Positions 25,531 through 34,825 of a stretch of 64,000 nt of DNA are shown in pieces. Below the pieces are notes generated by a model, which saw only the letters and a list, made by a program, of their open reading frames with translations, was not told the origin of the DNA and made no database searches. The stretch comes from DATCHW01 sp036508135. Lineage in GTDB: Bacteria; Bacteroidota; Ignavibacteria; Tepidaquicellales; Tepidaquicellaceae. The stretch covers positions 70,661-134,660 of the forward strand of contig DATCHW010000207.1 of NCBI GenBank assembly GCA_036508135.1, given 5' to 3'. Position 1 is the first letter of the stretch, and every line of letters begins with the position of its first letter. The translations under genes were made by a program, and so were the position numbers.

Positions 25531-27025
25531 GATATCCGTCAATATCCAGATCTCTTCCGGTGGCATCTGTTAATATTGCTCTCCAATCCTTGGAAACTCC
25601 GTACTTATAGAAATTTTCAATTAAATAATTTTTCACTTCTTTATTAAACGCATACGATTCTCCGAATTTTTCTTTTAATGTCTGATGTACCTGCCAGGAG
25701 ATGAAATCAGCGATAACGTAATTTTGCATGTAGCAAGGATAATCTACAAAAGCGGTGCTCACTAATGAATATGGTCTGCTTCGGTTTTCATCAATCATAT
25801 AAATTTTTTTAAACAAAGCATTTACTACATCGTTCGGAATTTTATCCTCATTTTTATATACTTCAATTTCTGAAAGCATAACGAATAAATTCAATCTCAT
25901 TTTCACCGCAGATTCATACTTGTCAGTTTTCAAATATTCCGAGATTTCTTCATCACTGAAAGTGCTGTACTTTTTTAACCATTTTGGATCCCGTGTAAAT
26001 CCCGCCATCATATCTGCCATTCCTTCATAAAACATTGGCGGTGTATTCCCGAGACACCACTCATATCCTTCCAGTAAACCAGTATTTGTGTTCGTATAAA
26101 TCCCCTGAAGTCCGTGTCCTAATTCATGCATATAAACCGAGATGGGCATATTCGGCACTACAATCACCCTGTAATCTGTAGGTATAACAACTCCGATGCA
26201 ATTGCCGCCGAAGTCAGCCGCTTTAACAACAAATCTAATCGGCAAGGCATCATAATCAAATCCAATATTAGACATTGTTTTTCTTAAAATTACATAATTA
26301 CTGTCTTCGCTGAAAGAAACATCAGGCGGGTATTTATAATATTTCATAATATCCATTATTTTCACGGTATCTTTTTCTCTTTTGATTTTCGATAGAAGTT
26401 CTTTATATACAGGCGCACTTTTTTTATCAATTTCTTCCGCAAAACTTTCAAACCATTTATACCCTATTCCAAAGTAATCGAGGATGTAATATGCATAATT
26501 GTCATACCCGAGCTCTCTTGCTTTCTTATTCCGGATTTTGATAAGATTCAGAACCTGCTTTTCGAGCTCCTTATTCTGAATTGTATCTTTTGCATCCCTG
26601 GTTCTTATTTTTTCAAGAAGCTGTGTTGCAATATCCTTAACATCTTTATCTAATTCAATTTTAGTGCCTTCAATAACCTTGTCCCATAACACCACCTTCC
26701 TTTTCAAAATATCATCCTGAATCAGGTTCACATTATTTACCCAATAATAAATATTTTCAGTAAAATCATTATTAGTCAAAAATTCAGCCATTTTTGATTT
26801 TGGTGAATACAAATTTACTTCACCTTCACCGGAATATAAATCCCATGTTTCTGTTCCAAATTCTATACATATATTTTCATATACAGAATCCTTTGAATTA
26901 AGATAACTTGTTAACTCATTTTCGCTTTTGACCGTTTGAGCTTCAATACGAAAAGTAATAACAAAAAACAAAAATCCGCAAAGCAAACCGCAAATCTTGC
27001 CGGGTTTAAAATTTGTAAAAAGCAT
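25511..27025 (-). CDS. Secreted gluzincin-type zinc metallopeptidase
   Basis: A 504-aa exported protein (signal peptide ~1-29, ending IEAQ). The zinc motif HELGH is at 300-304 and the probable third ligand E334 in FYEGMADMMAG. The helical N-terminal half includes RNKKARELGYDNYAYY. The layout resembles M2/M3-type oligopeptidases, but the spacing between HExxH and the Glu (about 30 residues) is longer than the ~24 usual for those families. It probably digests short peptides in the periplasm. It may be a divergent member; the family assignment is inferred from motifs only. Confidence 0.7.
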   Translation of the reverse strand: MLFTNFKPGKICGLLCGFLFFVITFRIEAQTVKSENELTSYLNSKDSVYENICIEFGTETWDLYSGEGEVNLYSPKSKMAEFLTNNDFTENIYYWVNNVNLIQDDILKRKVVLWDKVIEGTKIELDKDVKDIATQLLEKIRTRDAKDTIQNKELEKQVLNLIKIRNKKARELGYDNYAYYILDYFGIGYKWFESFAEEIDKKSAPVYKELLSKIKREKDTVKIMDIMKYYKYPPDVSFSEDSNYVILRKTMSNIGFDYDALPIRFVVKAADFGGNCIGVVIPTDYRVIVVPNMPISVYMHELGHGLQGIYTNTNTGLLEGYEWCLGNTPPMFYEGMADMMAGFTRDPKWLKKYSTFSDEEISEYLKTDKYESAVKMRLNLFVMLSEIEVYKNEDKIPNDVVNALFKKIYMIDENRSRPYSLVSTAFVDYPCYMQNYVIADFISWQVHQTLKEKFGESYAFNKEVKNYLIENFYKYGVSKDWRAILTDATGRDLDIDGYLNYLGL

Positions 27026-27239
27026 AATTATTTATTTAAATTTTTAACAACTTTTTAGTACTATATATATGGTAAATATTTTTTTTCCGGATAACTTAAA
27101 ATAGTGAATTTATAATTTTTGAGATACTTAAAAGATTGTTCATATATTTTCTCCTTGGGTGTAATAATATATTATAATTTTTAAAAGAATTTTTAATAAA
27201 TACTTTTTTACAACAAATTTACTTTAAGTTGCCCGGTAA

Positions 27240-27503
27240 TTACTTTACTAAAACCATTCGCTTCGTTTCGCTAAAAGCCTGTCCCGAACCGTCGGGATCT
27301 CCCGCTACCAATTTATAGAAATATACACCGCTCGATAATTGGGAGCCGTTAAAAGTTGCTTCATAAGTTCCCACCGGTTGCTTTTCATTTACAAGCGTTT
27401 CCAATTCACGTCCTATTACATCAAATACTTTCAAAGTAACCAATCCACTTTTTGATATTTGATATTTAATACTTGTAGTCGGATTAAAGGGATTCGGGTA
27501 ATT
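27240..27503 (-). pseudogene. T9SS sorting domain cut off by an in-frame amber codon
   Basis: Directly after the TAG at 27504-27506 the same frame continues NYPNPFNPTTSIKYQ... and ends ETKRMVLVK before a TAA, a complete type A T9SS sorting domain of 87 residues. The expected residue at the TAG in the LFQNYPNPFNP consensus is Gln (CAG), so one C-to-T change explains the stop. Without read-through this piece cannot be translated with its propeller; its first internal ATG is at 27443. Confidence 0.8.
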
Positions 27504-28517
27504 CTAAAAAAGACGGAAGTTATCAAGAATTTCTTCTTCCAAATTATTTATTCCAACAGGTTTTAATCTGTCAATTACTTTTGAATCAACCCAGTATGCA
27601 TTATACGAATAATCCCCTGCTTTTGCAGAATTGAAGAACATATATTTACCATTGGGAGTTACCCAGGGGAATGAATCCTCGTTTGGACCATTTATCTTGT
27701 TGCCTATATTTTGAGCCTCAGTCCAGGTGCCGTCAGTTTTCTTAAAATAAATATAAACATCGTGTAAGCCATAACTGCCGGTTCTGTTTGAACCGAAAAT
27801 AATGTATTTCTCTTCGGGGTCAATAAAAGGAGAAACTTCATTAAATGTTGTGTTAATTTCAGAAGGAAGTCTTTCAAAAACTGAATACTGACCGTTTACA
27901 AGATTTGAGCGATAAATATCCACACCATCGGAAGAAGTATAAACAGAAAAAAATATTGAACCATCCCGTGTCATTGTAAAATCCCACCCAAGACTTCCCG
28001 GCAAAGACTGATAAGCCATATTTAATAATGCAGGCTGTGACCAGTCGTTACCTGCTCTTGTGACATAATAGTATCTCATTGCACCGGACCTGTATGATGA
28101 AAAATACAATTTATTTCCGTCAGGAGAGTAAACCGGGGAATTGTCTATTGAATCACTTGCAAAGCTCGGTTGGGCAGGCAACGTCCAAACTCCGTTTACA
28201 TCTTTCATAACATACATTTTCGCATTACCCGAAGGTAGATTAAAATAGTATTTCACGAAGAACATCTCCTTTCCATCAGGAGAAAATTTTGGAGAGCCAT
28301 GCCACCCCCAGCTTCCATTTGTTATTAGATATGACGGACCAAATCTTACAGGTATTGTATCCGGCGGCGTTTGTCCCAGATAAGGAAGGCTGTCCGATTT
28401 TATTTCCATTGGATTAATAAAAGCAAGTGTTCCTAATACGGGGCTTACAGACGAGAGGGAAGATATTATTACAAAATTGATTATAATAATAAATGAAAGT
28501 GTAATAAAGTTTTTCAT
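27504..28517 (-). CDS. Secreted PD40 beta-propeller protein, truncated before its T9SS domain
   Basis: A 337-aa exported protein (signal peptide ~1-22). Five WD40-like PD40 repeats cover ~65-310: SPDGKEMFFV, SPDGNKLYFSS, TRDGSIFFS, DPEEKYIIFGS and TPNGKYMFFNS. It ends LDNFRLF at a TAG, exactly where related proteins continue QNYPNPFNP. The sorting domain follows in the same frame to 27240. Unless the stop is read through, the product would reach the periplasm but not be exported by T9SS. It is related to TolB-like propellers, but the ligand is unknown. Confidence 0.8.
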   Translation of the reverse strand: MKNFITLSFIIIINFVIISSLSSVSPVLGTLAFINPMEIKSDSLPYLGQTPPDTIPVRFGPSYLITNGSWGWHGSPKFSPDGKEMFFVKYYFNLPSGNAKMYVMKDVNGVWTLPAQPSFASDSIDNSPVYSPDGNKLYFSSYRSGAMRYYYVTRAGNDWSQPALLNMAYQSLPGSLGWDFTMTRDGSIFFSVYTSSDGVDIYRSNLVNGQYSVFERLPSEINTTFNEVSPFIDPEEKYIIFGSNRTGSYGLHDVYIYFKKTDGTWTEAQNIGNKINGPNEDSFPWVTPNGKYMFFNSAKAGDYSYNAYWVDSKVIDRLKPVGINNLEEEILDNFRLF

Positions 28518-29029
28518 TACTTGTCCTTTCTTTATGTGTATTATTCTTATTTCATATACGTATAAACAAATGAAATGTTCAGGAGGCTGAATGATGGAGC
28601 ATTGTTTTCGCTTGTATTCTATCTTGTTCTACGAACTATGTTTTGGAACACATTTATCTTTTAAGCTTTGTTTGTTAATTCTTTAACTGAAACGGAGTTT
28701 CCGATTCAAGCGCGTTCCCAAATTCAATTTAGGAACGAGAGGTAAATGATTCGAAGGTGGGCTCGAATCAAGAGAGAAAACAAACCCAACCCACGGTTTT
28801 ACCCTGTTTTATCTCGTTACGACGCTCCAGCGTTGTAACGTGAGAAGAGACGGGAGGGCAGGCTGTAAACGACAGGGTAATTTTCTTATTTTCAGTCTCG
28901 GGAGATTCGTAAACAGAGGGTGAGCTCTCCTCAACACAAAATGGTATTTTATGGAAACAAAAGAATGGTTTGAAATAAACAAAAAAACAATATAAGTTTA
29001 ATGATAAAAATTTAACGTACAACCTTGGG
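28518..29029. repeat. Intergenic region with several palindromes
   Basis: No gene is supported here. GATTCGA (28748-28754) pairs with TCGAATC (28763-28769) around the AGGTGGGC loop. A larger cruciform uses ACCCTGT (28801-28807) with ACAGGGT (28872-28878) and encloses CTCGTTACGACGC / GCGTTGTAACGTGAG (28813-28844). Related palindromes occur at 25149-25191 and 34609-34630. An open frame across the region on the minus strand is a by-product of these repeats. Confidence 0.6.
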
Positions 29030-29956
29030 ATGCGAACACAATCGTTAAAAAAATATATTTATCTGTCAATTGCTGCCGCCGTAGTTACAATCACGATTAA
29101 GTTTCTGGCTTATTATCTCACCAATTCGGTTGGTTTATTTTCCGATGCCCTTGAGTCGTGCGTTAATCTTGTTGCCGCAGTGATTGCTTTAGTTATGCTC
29201 ACTATTGCCGAGAAACCAGCCGATGAAGAACACGCCTTTGGTCATCATAAAGCAGAATATTTTTCCAGCGCTATCGAGGGCGGGATGATTATGCTTGCGG
29301 CATTCAGTATTATCTGGACGGCAATACCGAGAGTTATACACCCGCAGTCTCTTGAAAACATTGGAATAGGTTTGCTGGTTGCCGTTGGTGCTTCGGTAAT
29401 TAATTTGGTGGTAGCGCTTATATTATTGAAAAACGGAAGAAAAAATAATTCTATTACGCTTGAAGCCGATGGCAAACATTTAATGACAGATGTATATACC
29501 TCGGCAGGGGTTTTTATAGGTATCGGTCTTGTAAATCTTACCGGTTGGCTGGTACTGGATGGTATTGTTGCCATTGGGGTTGCACTGAATATCTTATGGA
29601 CAGGGTATCAACTCATGCGCCGTTCGGCTATGGGTTTGCTTGATTCAGGAATACCCGAAGCCGAACTTTCAAAAATAATCAAGGCACTCGAACCGCTAAA
29701 ATCACAGAACATCGAATATCATTCTCTTTTGACAAGGCAGGCAGGACAGCGAAAATTTATTTCCCTTCATGTTCTGATGCCGGGGCAACAGACTATACAA
29801 GAAGGTCACAACACGGTTGAAAAGATTGAAAAAGACATACGCAACCTATTTAAGGTTCCCGTTACGGTTTTTACGCATCTCGAGCCTAAAGAAGATCCTC
29901 TTTCAATGCTTGACATTGGCATTGACAGGGATGAACCTCAATCAGAAGAATCATAA
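29030..29956 (+). CDS. Cation diffusion facilitator (CDF) transporter
   Basis: A 308-aa inner-membrane metal/proton antiporter. Six transmembrane helices cover ~8-200. Metal-site residues lie in FSDALES (~37-43), and in LEADGKHLMTDVYTS (~144-158). A His-containing loop EEHAFGHHKAEYFSS follows TM2. The cytoplasmic C-terminal domain (~205-295) includes SLHVLMPGQQTIQEGHN. Zn, Fe, Mn or Co export is typical of the family; the substrate cannot be told here. It is monocistronic and preceded by a palindrome-rich spacer. Confidence 0.92.
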   Translation: MRTQSLKKYIYLSIAAAVVTITIKFLAYYLTNSVGLFSDALESCVNLVAAVIALVMLTIAEKPADEEHAFGHHKAEYFSSAIEGGMIMLAAFSIIWTAIPRVIHPQSLENIGIGLLVAVGASVINLVVALILLKNGRKNNSITLEADGKHLMTDVYTSAGVFIGIGLVNLTGWLVLDGIVAIGVALNILWTGYQLMRRSAMGLLDSGIPEAELSKIIKALEPLKSQNIEYHSLLTRQAGQRKFISLHVLMPGQQTIQEGHNTVEKIEKDIRNLFKVPVTVFTHLEPKEDPLSMLDIGIDRDEPQSEES

Positions 29957-30148
29957 TTTTACGGTTGATTTGTAACTGCAGAAAAACCGAAAAACTTTTT
30001 ATTGAAAAATTTCGGGATAAAGTAATCAAATAAAGCTCCCCAAAAATTATAGCAATCAGCTTTTTATATGCAAAACATATTGTAAAAAATTTACGCAATA
30101 CCTATATTAAATAGTGCGTAATTTATTTACTAAATAATATAAAAGGGA

Positions 30149-30421
30149 ATGAAAAAATTAAATTTAAAAGATGCAAAAGAGGTCGGCGACGATCTTGGCA
30201 TCGATTGGGATGTTGTGAGTCCGGATGAATTTACAAAAGGAATAAATGTTGAGTTTGAACATGGTACAAGATATCCGCAAACCAATATTACAAATAATGA
30301 CAAAAAAATGACGGGAAAAATTGCCTGGGCTCATTTAAAGGAGTTTCCGGATTATTATACAAGATTAGCAAAATTAGAAAAGAAAGCAAAAGAATACTGG
30401 AAAAAGAAAAGGCAGAGCTGA
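30149..30421 (+). CDS. DUF5661-like protein, 90 aa
   Basis: A small basic protein with the pattern NLKDAKEVGDDLGIDW, then EFTKGINVEFEHGTRYPQTNIT and KIAWAHLKEFPDYYTRLAKLE, characteristic of DUF5661 proteins. These are common on plasmids and phages as well as chromosomes and have no assigned function. It stands alone between CDF and HsmA-like genes. Confidence 0.75.
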   Translation: MKKLNLKDAKEVGDDLGIDWDVVSPDEFTKGINVEFEHGTRYPQTNITNNDKKMTGKIAWAHLKEFPDYYTRLAKLEKKAKEYWKKKRQS

Positions 30422-30491
30422 AGAATTAAACGAACGTCCGGCATTTTATTTAGCCTGTGGCGGATGAAGAGCTAATATAGAAAACCTGTTC

Positions 30492-30872
30492 TTACCTGCG
30501 CATACCAAGGTAAACTCCGCCGAAATAGGGAATCAGCCAAACCATCCAGACGATGAGACTGTAACGGTTGAATCCTTTTATTGCTTTTTCGCTTCCCCAT
30601 TTTGCAACCCAGGTTGCCCAGACTGCATGGATTAGCATTAACCAGATCGCAATTTGTCCCGTAAGAGTATGCGGTTCCAGAAGGTTAAATGGTTTTGTAG
30701 CCAGCTGGTGCATAGCCCAGGTACCGGCGACATCGAATAAAAAGCCTGTCCAGAAAGCAACAACATGCCAGGGCTTAAGGTAGCGGGTGATTCGCTCAGA
30801 CCAAATTCCAAGCGAATAGAAAACCAACGCAAGAGTGATAAGTGTTGAAGAAATAACAATAGTAACAGGCAT
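30492..30872 (-). CDS. HsmA/TIGR03987 family membrane protein
   Basis: A 126-aa protein with four transmembrane helices. Conserved polar residues fit the family: FDVAGTWAMH in TM2 and LIHAVWATW in TM3, plus the basic loop SEKAIKGFNRYS. Function is unknown; a histidine/tryptophan-rich interior suggests heme or quinone interaction, which is speculation. It is divergent from the polyketide synthase gene. Confidence 0.75.
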   Translation of the reverse strand: MPVTIVISSTLITLALVFYSLGIWSERITRYLKPWHVVAFWTGFLFDVAGTWAMHQLATKPFNLLEPHTLTGQIAIWLMLIHAVWATWVAKWGSEKAIKGFNRYSLIVWMVWLIPYFGGVYLGMRR

Positions 30873-31050
30873 ATTAATTTTTTCTGTAGAATTAATTATA
30901 ATACAATATTATAATATACAGATATAAAAAAATAAAATCCCAAGAAATCAAAATCACTGAAAATAGGATTCAATTTATCATTTTAATGTTATGATTTTTT
31001 CTAATAACTTTAAACAATTATTAAGTGTTCAAAATTAGAAAGGGAAAAAG

Positions 31051-32124
31051 TTGCCGTATATTATAGATTCTTCAGTAATAGATTTTGAATATAGTCAAAA
31101 TCAGTTTTTAGCAAAGACTTTTACCAATGAAATGTTTAAAGATTATATTCAGAGATTTTCCAAGCTGCAGTCGGTTTTTGAAAATACACAAATTGAAAAA
31201 AGAAATTTTTGTGTTCCGTATGGTTTCTTTTTAAAAGACCATAAATTCAAAGAAGTAAATGATATTTATCAAAAAGTAGCTCTTGAATACGGCAAAAAAT
31301 CTGTTTTGCAGCTTCTTTCGCAAACGGGTGTCGATAAAAAGGATGTAACGGATATGATATACGTAAATAGTACTGGACTGGCAACTCCCTCCATTGAGGC
31401 ATTAATTATAAATGATCTTGAAATGAACTATAATATAAACCGTTATCCTGTCTGGGGACTCGGATGTGTCGGAGGAGTTTCCGGGATTTCAAAAGCGAAT
31501 ACCATTGCAACTGCAAACCCTGATGCGTTAGTGATATTGGTAAATGTCGAACTCTGTTCGATTACATTCAGAAAAACTGATTTTTCGATAAGTAATTTCA
31601 TTGCAATCTCACTATTTTCCGACGGTGTATCTTCTGTGTTAGTAGCCGGGGATAGGGCATACCGGAAACTAATAAAAAAACCCATATACGAAGTTAAGAT
31701 TTCAGATACACTTGCCAAACTTTACCACAGTTCACTGAATGTTATGGGATGGGAGTTTCTTGATGACGGATTCAAGGTTATTTTTTCTAAAGATATTCCC
31801 AATATAATATCCACAAAAGTAAAAGAAGATATTTTTGATTTTTTGAATAAAAATAATTTACAAATTTCCGCGATTAACAATATTATTGCTCATCCGGGAG
31901 GTGCAAAGATAATTGATGCATACAGAGATTCGTTTGGTGTTCCTGAAGAAATGCTTAAGAATACAAGAAGTGCATTGAGTAAATACGGTAATATGTCAAG
32001 TGCTTCTGTGATTTATGTATTGAATGAATTTTTCAGGACCGGATTTGAACAGGGATATGGTTTAATGCTTGCGGTCGGACCGGGGTTTTCATCAGAAGTT
32101 GTTTTGCTGAACATATCAAAATAA
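31051..32124 (+). CDS. Type III polyketide synthase (chalcone/stilbene synthase family)
   Basis: A 357-aa thiolase-fold enzyme with the catalytic triad in place: Cys139 in WGLGCVGGVSG, His280 in NIIAHPGGAK and Asn313 in KYGNMSSAS. VELCSITF is the typical bacterial type III PKS segment after the active Cys. Members extend acyl-CoA with malonyl-CoA to give alkylpyrones or alkylresorcinols; the starter and product are unknown. Start is TTG at 31051, after AGAAAGGGAAAAAG, a reasonable ribosome-binding site. The usual partner genes (methyltransferase, oxidoreductase) are not adjacent, though an isoprenylcysteine methyltransferase-like gene lies at 45996. Confidence 0.9.
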   Translation: MPYIIDSSVIDFEYSQNQFLAKTFTNEMFKDYIQRFSKLQSVFENTQIEKRNFCVPYGFFLKDHKFKEVNDIYQKVALEYGKKSVLQLLSQTGVDKKDVTDMIYVNSTGLATPSIEALIINDLEMNYNINRYPVWGLGCVGGVSGISKANTIATANPDALVILVNVELCSITFRKTDFSISNFIAISLFSDGVSSVLVAGDRAYRKLIKKPIYEVKISDTLAKLYHSSLNVMGWEFLDDGFKVIFSKDIPNIISTKVKEDIFDFLNKNNLQISAINNIIAHPGGAKIIDAYRDSFGVPEEMLKNTRSALSKYGNMSSASVIYVLNEFFRTGFEQGYGLMLAVGPGFSSEVVLLNISK

Positions 32125-32213
32125 GGTTAAGAGTTGTTTAAACTTTTTAAATAAAAAACATTTAATAATGGTATAGTGCTTCTTTGTCACATACCGGAAA
32201 TTGGAGAATCCAA

Positions 32214-32672
32214 ATGATAATTACAAAACTTAATAAATTCTTACAACCCACTCCTCTGCTGACCCGCACATCGTTAAATCTTCTTTTGCTTCGTATTGTC
32301 GCCGGAGCCGCTTTTATAATTCATGGCTGGGCAAAGATGCAGAACCCCGCCGGATGGATGGGGTCTGAATCTTCAACGCCGGGTTTTTTGCAATTCCTGG
32401 CTTCGGTGTCCGAGTTTGGAGGAGGTATCGCATGGATATTAGGACTTATTACGCCAATAGCATCTTTTGGAATTGCATCCACAATGGCAGTTGCTACAGC
32501 TAAAGTGATGATGATGAATGCTCCCTTTATAAGTAAGACAGGTGGTAATTCATATGAATTGTCATCAATATTTTTTTGCATTGCGATTCTTTTTATGGTG
32601 ACGGGACCCGGAAAGTTCTCATTAGACTATATGATATTCAAAGGTCGTACAGGAATAAAAGACCACGAGTAA
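32214..32672 (+). CDS. DoxX family membrane protein
   Basis: I chose the ATG at 32214 because GGAG (32203-32206) sits 7 bases before it; a TTG 10 codons upstream is the alternative. The 152-aa product has four transmembrane helices and the DoxX pattern LRIVAGAAFIIHGWAKM, then SEFGGGIAWILGL. DoxX proteins are linked to quinone or thiosulfate metabolism and oxidative stress, but the reaction here is unknown. It lies 89 bp after the polyketide synthase gene on the same strand and may be co-transcribed. Confidence 0.85.
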   Translation: MIITKLNKFLQPTPLLTRTSLNLLLLRIVAGAAFIIHGWAKMQNPAGWMGSESSTPGFLQFLASVSEFGGGIAWILGLITPIASFGIASTMAVATAKVMMMNAPFISKTGGNSYELSSIFFCIAILFMVTGPGKFSLDYMIFKGRTGIKDHE

Positions 32673-32699
32673 ATAAATAAAGATTTATATCTGCAATCT

Positions 32700-33356
32700 T
32701 TATAACATACTTTTTTTGTTTTTTCCGGATTTTAATTTATCCGTGTAAAATCGTACCATTGGCCGGTTTTTAGATGTTCTGTCAACGATTTCAAAACCTG
32801 CCCGTTCAAAAGATTTGTAAAGACCTATCCAAGCAAAAGAATCGGGAAGTTTCTCTCGAGTTGGAATAGTGGGGTATGCTTCAATAATTTTTATTCCATT
32901 ATCTTTTGCATATTTTATTACTCCTTTTAAGAGTTCAACCGAAACCCCAGCACGTCTGAAATTCTTATCTATGAAAGTACAGGGAATAGACCACACGGAA
33001 TTATTATCAATACGTTTGTGAACACGGGAATTTTCAAGTTTTAGAAAATCTTCCCGCGGAGCAAATGCACACCATGCAACCGGCTGATCTTCGATAAACC
33101 CAAGAAGTCCAGTAGGTCGATTTTTCCGAACAAGTTCCTTTATTGCGTTTTTATTTCCATCATCCATTTTGCCTTCTGCAAAGTCAGACTGTTTCAGACG
33201 ATAATACATACACCAGCAATTTCCGCATGCTCCTTTTTCTCCGAACAGTTGTACAAATTTTTGCCAGTTTGCTTTTGTTAATGGTTCAATGGATAATACA
33301 CCTGAAAATTTAATGCCGGTATTTTTGATTTTATTTGCCGGATGTTTTTCTTTCAA
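32700..33356 (-). CDS. GNAT family N-acetyltransferase
   Basis: A 218-aa protein. The acetyl-CoA-binding region is recognisable as VWSIPCTFIDKNFRRAGVSVELLKGVIKYAKDNG (~120-155). An N-terminal motif, GNCWCMYYRL, is typical of a GNAT subgroup with conserved cysteines. The substrate is unknown. It converges with the DoxX gene. Confidence 0.82.
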   Translation of the reverse strand: MKEKHPANKIKNTGIKFSGVLSIEPLTKANWQKFVQLFGEKGACGNCWCMYYRLKQSDFAEGKMDDGNKNAIKELVRKNRPTGLLGFIEDQPVAWCAFAPREDFLKLENSRVHKRIDNNSVWSIPCTFIDKNFRRAGVSVELLKGVIKYAKDNGIKIIEAYPTIPTREKLPDSFAWIGLYKSFERAGFEIVDRTSKNRPMVRFYTDKLKSGKNKKSML

Positions 33357-33566
33357 ATCATTTAAATCTTATTTAATAAAATCTACAATAAGAAGATGAA
33401 TATTTCAACAGAGTAAATATTCTGCTCGTGTTGAACTTGTCCCCACAGGTGGATGCAGGGATTTAAGTATCTGCTTGTTGAAGTATCTGACATAAAATTA
33501 TACAGTAAAAATTTTACACAATGCGTATATTAAAACGATCTGTGCAACAATTAAAAACAGAGCAGA

Positions 33567-34394
33567 ATGAACGAACTTAATAAAATAAAAGAACTTTTTA
33601 ACAAAACAGAGCAACTGCCCGTGCTGTTTATTGGGCACGGCAGTCCGATGAATGCCATTGAAGACAATGAGTTTTCAAAAGGATGGAAAGATATCGGGAA
33701 AACACTTCCTAAGCCGAATGCTATTTTATGTATTTCGGCGCATTGGGAAACAAGAGGAACTTTCGTAACAGCAATGGAAAAACCAAAAACCATTCACGAC
33801 TTCGGCGGATTTCCAAAAGAATTGTTTGAGGTGCAATATCCTGCACAGGGAAGTCCGGAGTTGGCAAAGGAAGTAAAAAGCATCATCACAAAAACAGAAG
33901 TTGGACTTGATGAAAAATGGGGACTTAATCACGGCTGCTGGAGTGTGGTTAAATATCTTTATCCCGATGCCGATATTCCCGTGATTCAAATGAGTTTAGA
34001 TTATTATCAGACCGCACAATATCATTATGATTTGGCAAAAGAACTTTCATCGCTTCGCAAGATAGGTGTGCTGATTATCGGAAGCGGAAATATGGTTCAC
34101 AATCTCGGGATGGTCGCGTGGGACAAGCTGAATGATTCAGAATATGGTTATGACTGGGCGATAGAAGCAAACGATAAAATGAAGAAATATATTATGAATG
34201 GAGACCATCAATCGCTGATAGATTATCAATCTCACGGAAAGTCATTTAATCAGGCAATTCCTACCCCCGAACATTATTTACCTTTGCTTTATGCACTGGC
34301 TTTAAAACAGGAAAATGAAAAAGTGAGTTTATTTAACGACAAAGCAGTTGCAGGCTCATTAACTATGACGTCGCTGAAAATTGACAAAGGATAA
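33567..34394 (+). CDS. ygiD: YgiD-type extradiol dioxygenase (DODA family)
   Basis: A 275-aa class III extradiol ring-cleavage dioxygenase homologue, similar to E. coli YgiD (4,5-DOPA dioxygenase). The metal ligands expected for the family are visible in FIGHGSPMN, ISAHWETRG, WGLNHGCWSV, and GSGNMVHNLG. Physiological substrate in bacteria is uncertain. It is monocistronic; the ATG at 33567 follows AGAGCAGA. Confidence 0.9.
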   Translation: MNELNKIKELFNKTEQLPVLFIGHGSPMNAIEDNEFSKGWKDIGKTLPKPNAILCISAHWETRGTFVTAMEKPKTIHDFGGFPKELFEVQYPAQGSPELAKEVKSIITKTEVGLDEKWGLNHGCWSVVKYLYPDADIPVIQMSLDYYQTAQYHYDLAKELSSLRKIGVLIIGSGNMVHNLGMVAWDKLNDSEYGYDWAIEANDKMKKYIMNGDHQSLIDYQSHGKSFNQAIPTPEHYLPLLYALALKQENEKVSLFNDKAVAGSLTMTSLKIDKG

Positions 34395-34825
34395 ATCAAA
34401 AAAGAACGACGACCGGATGATAAGATAATAATTAATTTTCCGTTATAAAAAAACCCGGTATAATATACAGGATTTTTTTTACCCCTCTTTACGAATCTTG
34501 ATTCGTAAAGCATAATTTTCACAATCTTTCGTGGTCTCCGTTAAATTTTATAAAAATATTTTTTCACGAAATGTACTAAGATTAAAGAAATTTAATAACA
34601 AAATTGTATTTCGAAGGTGGGCCTTCGAAACAAGTGAGCAATAAACTTAGATGACGAACCAAGTTCGGCATGACAAGTATTCGGACAGACTCGTAACTCC
34701 CGACACCACAGTCAAAAAAGTTTAAATGTTTTCTTATAAGTTAAGATAAATTAGTTGTTCAAGATAAGCATTGCATGCCCTTTTTTGAGGGCATGCAATA
34801 ATAAAACGAAGAATGAGAGTAGGTA
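34395..34825. repeat. Intergenic region with a CGAAGGTGGG palindrome and an amtB-side hairpin
   Basis: No gene is supported. TTTCGAAGG (34609-34617) and CCTTCGAAA (34622-34630) form a perfect 9-bp palindrome around TGGG, the same loop sequence as the 28748-28769 hairpin. A second perfect hairpin at 34770-34799 is listed separately. The rest is AT-rich without a recognisable signal. Confidence 0.55.
34770..34799 (-). terminator. Perfect 12-bp hairpin downstream of amtB
   Basis: ATTGCATGCCCT (34770-34781) pairs with AGGGCATGCAAT (34788-34799) around a 6-base loop, 27 bases after the amtB stop. The strength and position suggest a transcription terminator, but the T-run on the minus strand is short, so RNA stabilisation is also possible. 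Confidence 0.6.

Noticed and set aside
28768..29022. 84-aa minus-strand gene upstream of the CDF transporter
   Set aside because: The frame runs through palindromic repeats and has no coding signature.
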